Below, in pieces: positions 7,109-9,722 of a stretch of DNA of 9,722 nucleotides. The DNA is from CAYMRB01 sp964392615 (lineage in GTDB: Bacteria > Planctomycetota > UBA8108). Position 1 is the stretch's first letter, and the number at the start of each line of letters is the position of its first letter. Under the pieces are notes generated by a model. That model searched no databases. It saw only the letters and a program-made list of their open reading frames with translations, and was not told where the DNA came from. Location of the stretch: contig CAYMRB010000392.1 in NCBI GenBank assembly GCA_964392615.1, forward strand, positions 1-9,722. The letters are read 5' to 3'. A program made the translations under genes and the position numbers.

Positions 7109-9604
7109 CTACGGCCGCCCGCCCTCCACAGCGCCGCCGCCATCGTCTGATGCCTCGCCTGCCTCCTGCGCCGCTCGCAGCGCCGCGATGTTCTCGCGCT
7201 CCTGTGCCGCGAGACGCTCCCGCTTCTCGAGGTAGCGCGCGTACTTCTTCTTCTCGCCGTCGTTCCACTCCGCGGCTTCGGTGTATTCGCCGCAGTACGG
7301 GACGAGAAGGTCGATCCAGCACGCGATCTTGTCCAACTCCTCGCGGCTCAGCTCGACGTCGTAGTGCCCTTCCTCCAGGAGTGCAATCAGGCTGCTCTTC
7401 GCGGCTCCCGCGTGGTACGGCGCGAGCGGCGTCGGCACCGACTGCACGTTGAGCCAGTTCACCACCTTGTTCGGCTGTCCGTGCCGCGTCAGGGCCAGGT
7501 AGGCATCGCTCCAACGCCGCTTGGCGCCCCGGTCGACCGTCTCCGCGCCCAGCAGGCTGAACGCGTGCTCCGAGCCTTCGACGACCGCGGGCGCCTGCCC
7601 TCGCTTCTTCGGGACCGCTGAGCGGTCGTCGTGGCAGCGGACGCACCGGCGATCGAGGATCGGCTGGATCTCCTGAGGGAAGCTGAAGCCTCGCGCCGGA
7701 CCGTGGAACGGCTCGAGCGGCACGGGCTCGGCGGTCTTGCGCAGGCTCTGAGCCAGCTCGTTGTGAGGTGACGACGCCGTGCTCTTGTGGTCGTGGCAGC
7801 CCACGCAGGACAGCGTCTCCCCGGGCTGCAGCGTCGACCAGCTGCGCATGCTCTGAATGACGTGGTTCTTCTCATCCAGGAGCTGGAAGTAGACCGGCGT
7901 GTGTGCCGGCACCTCGAACACGGCGGAGCCGTCCTCGCTGACGGGCACCGAGCCGAGCACGCGTTTGACGTCCCAGGTCCCGTTGCTGAGCGAGACGGGC
8001 GTACTGATCATCGCGCCGCCGGCCGGTCCACCGTTGCCGTTGTTGCCGATCCCGGCCGCACGGAACTCGAGCGCGACGACTCGCAGCCTCTTGACCGTGC
8101 CGCGAGGAACATCGCGAAGTCCCATTCCCGCGTAGACATCCTGTACGAAGTAGGTCCCCGTCTTCTTGGCGTAGTCCGTCAGGGTCGGCCGCTCGAACGG
8201 TCTCTTGCGCGCTGCGAGCGGCACGGGCTGGCTGCTCGAGACCTTCGGGTCCCAGGCGAGGAGCTCGCGCCGTCCGTCGATGTCGATCGAGTAGATGCCG
8301 AATCGGTGCCGGTAGCGCCGATTGCCGCCGCTGTCCGGCGAGTACGTGACGAGGAACTCGGTCTCGCTCAGCGGGTACGGGTACTGGAACTGCTCGCCGT
8401 CCTGGCCGTACGCGTCGACGCGCACAGCCTTCGTCTCCCGCACGGGAGCGATGAGCTGGACGCCGTCGGCCTCCTGCCAGCCCTGCGCCGGATCGATCAG
8501 CGCGAGCTTGCCCCGCTGGTGCGAGTGATGCCCCGATAGCACAGCGACGACCTTGTAGGTCCCGGGGACTCCACGAGCGTGCAGAATCGTCGTCGGGAAC
8601 CACGAATTGTTGCCATAGAACTCGGCCTGCGCGGTGCCATCCGGGTTCATCTGGAACAGCGGCTGCGGGTAGATCTGGCCGCGATCGTTGTAGTCCCAGC
8701 GCGTGTAGATCACGCGGCCGTCCTCGAGCACCTGCGGGAAGTTGGTGTGCACCTGGTCGAACGTCAGGCGGCGGAGATACTTCCCGTCGGCGTCGCACGT
8801 GTACAGGTTCGACACCTCTGTCCACCAGCAATCGACGATCTGCACGCAGCGGCTGGAGTTGAAGATGATGTCGTCGTTCGGCAGATACGCGCCCTCGTAG
8901 TCCGCGATGCCGACGCCAAACGTCAGCTGCCGCACCTGCCGCGTCGCGACGTCCATCTCGTAGAGGTGGTAGTCGTCCTCGCGGTCGGACTTCTTCCACG
9001 CGAACAGGATCCGCTTGCCGTCGTACGACACGTCCGGATCGCGGATGACGCCCTTCGGGTCATCGATGAGCGTGCGCTGCTTCGTCTCGCCGGTCGCGGA
9101 GATCTCGAGGATGCACAGAGCCGAGCCCGGCCGGAACGTGCGCTCGGCCTGCGCGTCGGATTGTCCTTCCGTGTAGGCGTAGTGGCTACCGCCGATGTCG
9201 TAGTGCTTCGTGAAGACGACCTGCGGCCACGTCGCGGAGAAGCGGCGCAAACGCAGCCGCCGTCGCTCCTGGCACAGCTTCGCATAGAGGCTTTTCCAAC
9301 GCGGGTCCGCACCCGGCACGGCGGCCTCGGTCAGCTTGCGGAGCTCGTCGCGGTGACGATCGGCGGCCGAGCCGAGCTCCTCGATCACGCGACGAGCCAT
9401 CGCGATCTCGACCGTCGCGTCCTTGTCGCTCTGGAAGCAACGGGCGGTGTCGCGGCCGTGGTCCTGGAGCATCCAGTCGTTGAGGATGACGTCAGCCGGC
9501 GCGCCGTCGGTCACGGCTTCCGCGCCGGTCGCGGTCGCCGAGATGGTCGTCGCGAAGAGGGCTGCGGTAACGAGAAGGCAGAGGTGATTCAACACGAGGC
9601 GCAT
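7109..9604 (-). CDS. HzsA-like exported protein: WD40-like propeller and two heme c sites
   Basis: With this start the protein has 831 residues. Residues 1-28 form a signal peptide (probable cleavage after ATGA). A WD40-like (PD40) propeller covers roughly 130-450, for example GKRILFAWKKSDREDDYHLY (196-215) and the segment around TRWDYNDRGQIYPQPLF. Residues about 490-595 resemble the middle domain of the hydrazine synthase alpha subunit (KRLRVVALEFRAAGIGN; then VPAHTPVYFQLLDE). Two heme c motifs follow, CVGCH at 600-604 and CVRCH at 654-658, then a conserved-looking tail (ACWIDLLVPYCGEYTEA, 761-777) and a charged coiled-coil-like end. It is predicted to be a periplasmic c-type cytochrome; its substrate is unknown. 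Related proteins are common in planctomycetes that do not perform anammox, so hydrazine synthesis should not be assumed. Start choice: ATG 9604-9602 has AGGA 8 nt upstream and leaves a normal leader after the predicted promoter. An upstream in-frame ATG at 9637 would add 11 residues but has only a weak GGGG and would begin almost at the transcript start. Confidence 0.86.
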   Translation of the reverse strand: MRLVLNHLCLLVTAALFATTISATATGAEAVTDGAPADVILNDWMLQDHGRDTARCFQSDKDATVEIAMARRVIEELGSAADRHRDELRKLTEAAVPGADPRWKSLYAKLCQERRRLRLRRFSATWPQVVFTKHYDIGGSHYAYTEGQSDAQAERTFRPGSALCILEISATGETKQRTLIDDPKGVIRDPDVSYDGKRILFAWKKSDREDDYHLYEMDVATRQVRQLTFGVGIADYEGAYLPNDDIIFNSSRCVQIVDCWWTEVSNLYTCDADGKYLRRLTFDQVHTNFPQVLEDGRVIYTRWDYNDRGQIYPQPLFQMNPDGTAQAEFYGNNSWFPTTILHARGVPGTYKVVAVLSGHHSHQRGKLALIDPAQGWQEADGVQLIAPVRETKAVRVDAYGQDGEQFQYPYPLSETEFLVTYSPDSGGNRRYRHRFGIYSIDIDGRRELLAWDPKVSSSQPVPLAARKRPFERPTLTDYAKKTGTYFVQDVYAGMGLRDVPRGTVKRLRVVALEFRAAGIGNNGNGGPAGGAMISTPVSLSNGTWDVKRVLGSVPVSEDGSAVFEVPAHTPVYFQLLDEKNHVIQSMRSWSTLQPGETLSCVGCHDHKSTASSPHNELAQSLRKTAEPVPLEPFHGPARGFSFPQEIQPILDRRCVRCHDDRSAVPKKRGQAPAVVEGSEHAFSLLGAETVDRGAKRRWSDAYLALTRHGQPNKVVNWLNVQSVPTPLAPYHAGAAKSSLIALLEEGHYDVELSREELDKIACWIDLLVPYCGEYTEAAEWNDGEKKKYARYLEKRERLAAQERENIAALRAAQEAGEASDDGGGAVEGGRP

Positions 9605-9612
9605 CGCTCTTG

Positions 9613-9616
9613 TCCT
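9613..9616 (-). promoter_or_regulatory. Shine-Dalgarno AGGA that decides the cytochrome start
   Basis: AGGA at 9616-9613 lies 8 nt upstream of the ATG at 9604-9602. The other in-frame ATGs at 9622 and 9637 have no comparable sequence. The chosen start also places the hydrophobic signal-peptide core right after Met-Arg. Confidence 0.5.
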
Positions 9617-9649
9617 GTCCATGGATAGCGTCAGCATCGAGATCGCCCC

Positions 9650-9679
9650 ATTCTAGCGCGGCGGGCGGCGTCGCGTCGA
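9650..9679 (-). promoter_or_regulatory. Candidate sigma70-type promoter of the HzsA-like cytochrome gene
   Basis: On the minus strand, TCGACG at 9679-9674 (4 of 6 matches to TTGACA) is separated by 18 bp from TAGAAT at 9655-9650 (5 of 6 matches to TATAAT). The AT-rich hexamer stands out in very GC-rich surroundings. Transcription would begin around 9643, giving a leader of about 40 nt to the ATG at 9604. This is a consensus match only. Confidence 0.5.
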
Positions 9680-9701
9680 GAGCGGAGGTGCCCCGGGGTG
9701 C

Positions 9702-9722
9702 CCGACTCCGACTCCGACTCCG
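9702..9722. repeat. Hexanucleotide tandem repeat (CCGACT)n running off the window edge
   Basis: Three perfect copies of CCGACT (9702-9707, 9708-9713, 9714-9719) plus CCG at the edge, so the array is probably longer. It lies upstream of the predicted cytochrome promoter. Just before it, GGTGCC occurs twice with a 10-bp period (9687-9692 and 9697-9702). Confidence 0.7.

Noticed and set aside
7109..9604. Calling the cytochrome a true hydrazine synthase subunit (hzsA)
   Set aside because: The residue at the expected heme-ligand tyrosine position is Ser, no partner subunits are present, and the family is broad in organisms without anammox metabolism.
8579..9628. Plus-strand open frame (349 codons) antisense to the cytochrome gene
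   Set aside because: It has no recognisable domain, and the opposite strand carries a signal peptide and family-typical propeller segments.
1..9722. CRISPR arrays, tRNA or rRNA genes, insertion sequences, attachment sites
   Set aside because: I saw no regularly spaced long repeats, tRNA- or rRNA-like segments, transposase motifs or terminal inverted repeats.

Overview
The window is high-GC DNA with five protein-coding genes, all on the minus strand, so the gene order below runs from high to low coordinates. Three protein architectures suggest a member of the Planctomycetota, probably from an uncultured or lightly studied lineage: an ECF sigma factor fused to a membrane helix and a long array of carboxypeptidase-regulatory-like repeats, an HzsA-like c-type cytochrome, and an exosortase/PEP-CTERM system. 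This placement is inferred from gene content. No rRNA, tRNA or other phylogenetic marker lies in the window.

Layout. (1) 9604-7109: an exported protein with a WD40-like propeller, a domain resembling the middle domain of the hydrazine synthase alpha subunit, and two heme c motifs (CVGCH and CVRCH). A good sigma70-type promoter lies just upstream (9679-9650). Hexanucleotide repeats run off the right edge of the window. (2) 7108-6848: a 261-bp gap with a short degenerate tandem repeat. (3) 6847-3566: a 1093-residue protein that starts as a complete ECF sigma factor, crosses the membrane, and continues as about eight beta-sandwich repeats predicted to lie outside the cytoplasm. (4) 3423 to the left edge: a tight three-gene operon. 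It encodes a DUF4114-type surface protein with a full PEP-CTERM sorting tail, then a membrane-anchored TPR-like protein, then the N-terminal 180 residues of an exosortase. The exosortase reading frame is still open where the window ends, and its catalytic-cysteine motif (PCSGL) is visible 10 codons from the edge.

How the genes may work together. The three-gene cluster looks like a dedicated exosortase locus: one substrate, one accessory TPR-like protein and one processing enzyme. The last two genes are joined by an ATGA overlap with a perfect Shine-Dalgarno sequence. The transmembrane sigma factor sits immediately upstream in the same orientation, 142 bp away. It could therefore control this surface-protein operon in response to something its repeats sense outside the cell, but that is a hypothesis based only on position and architecture. 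The cytochrome is probably an independent transcription unit.
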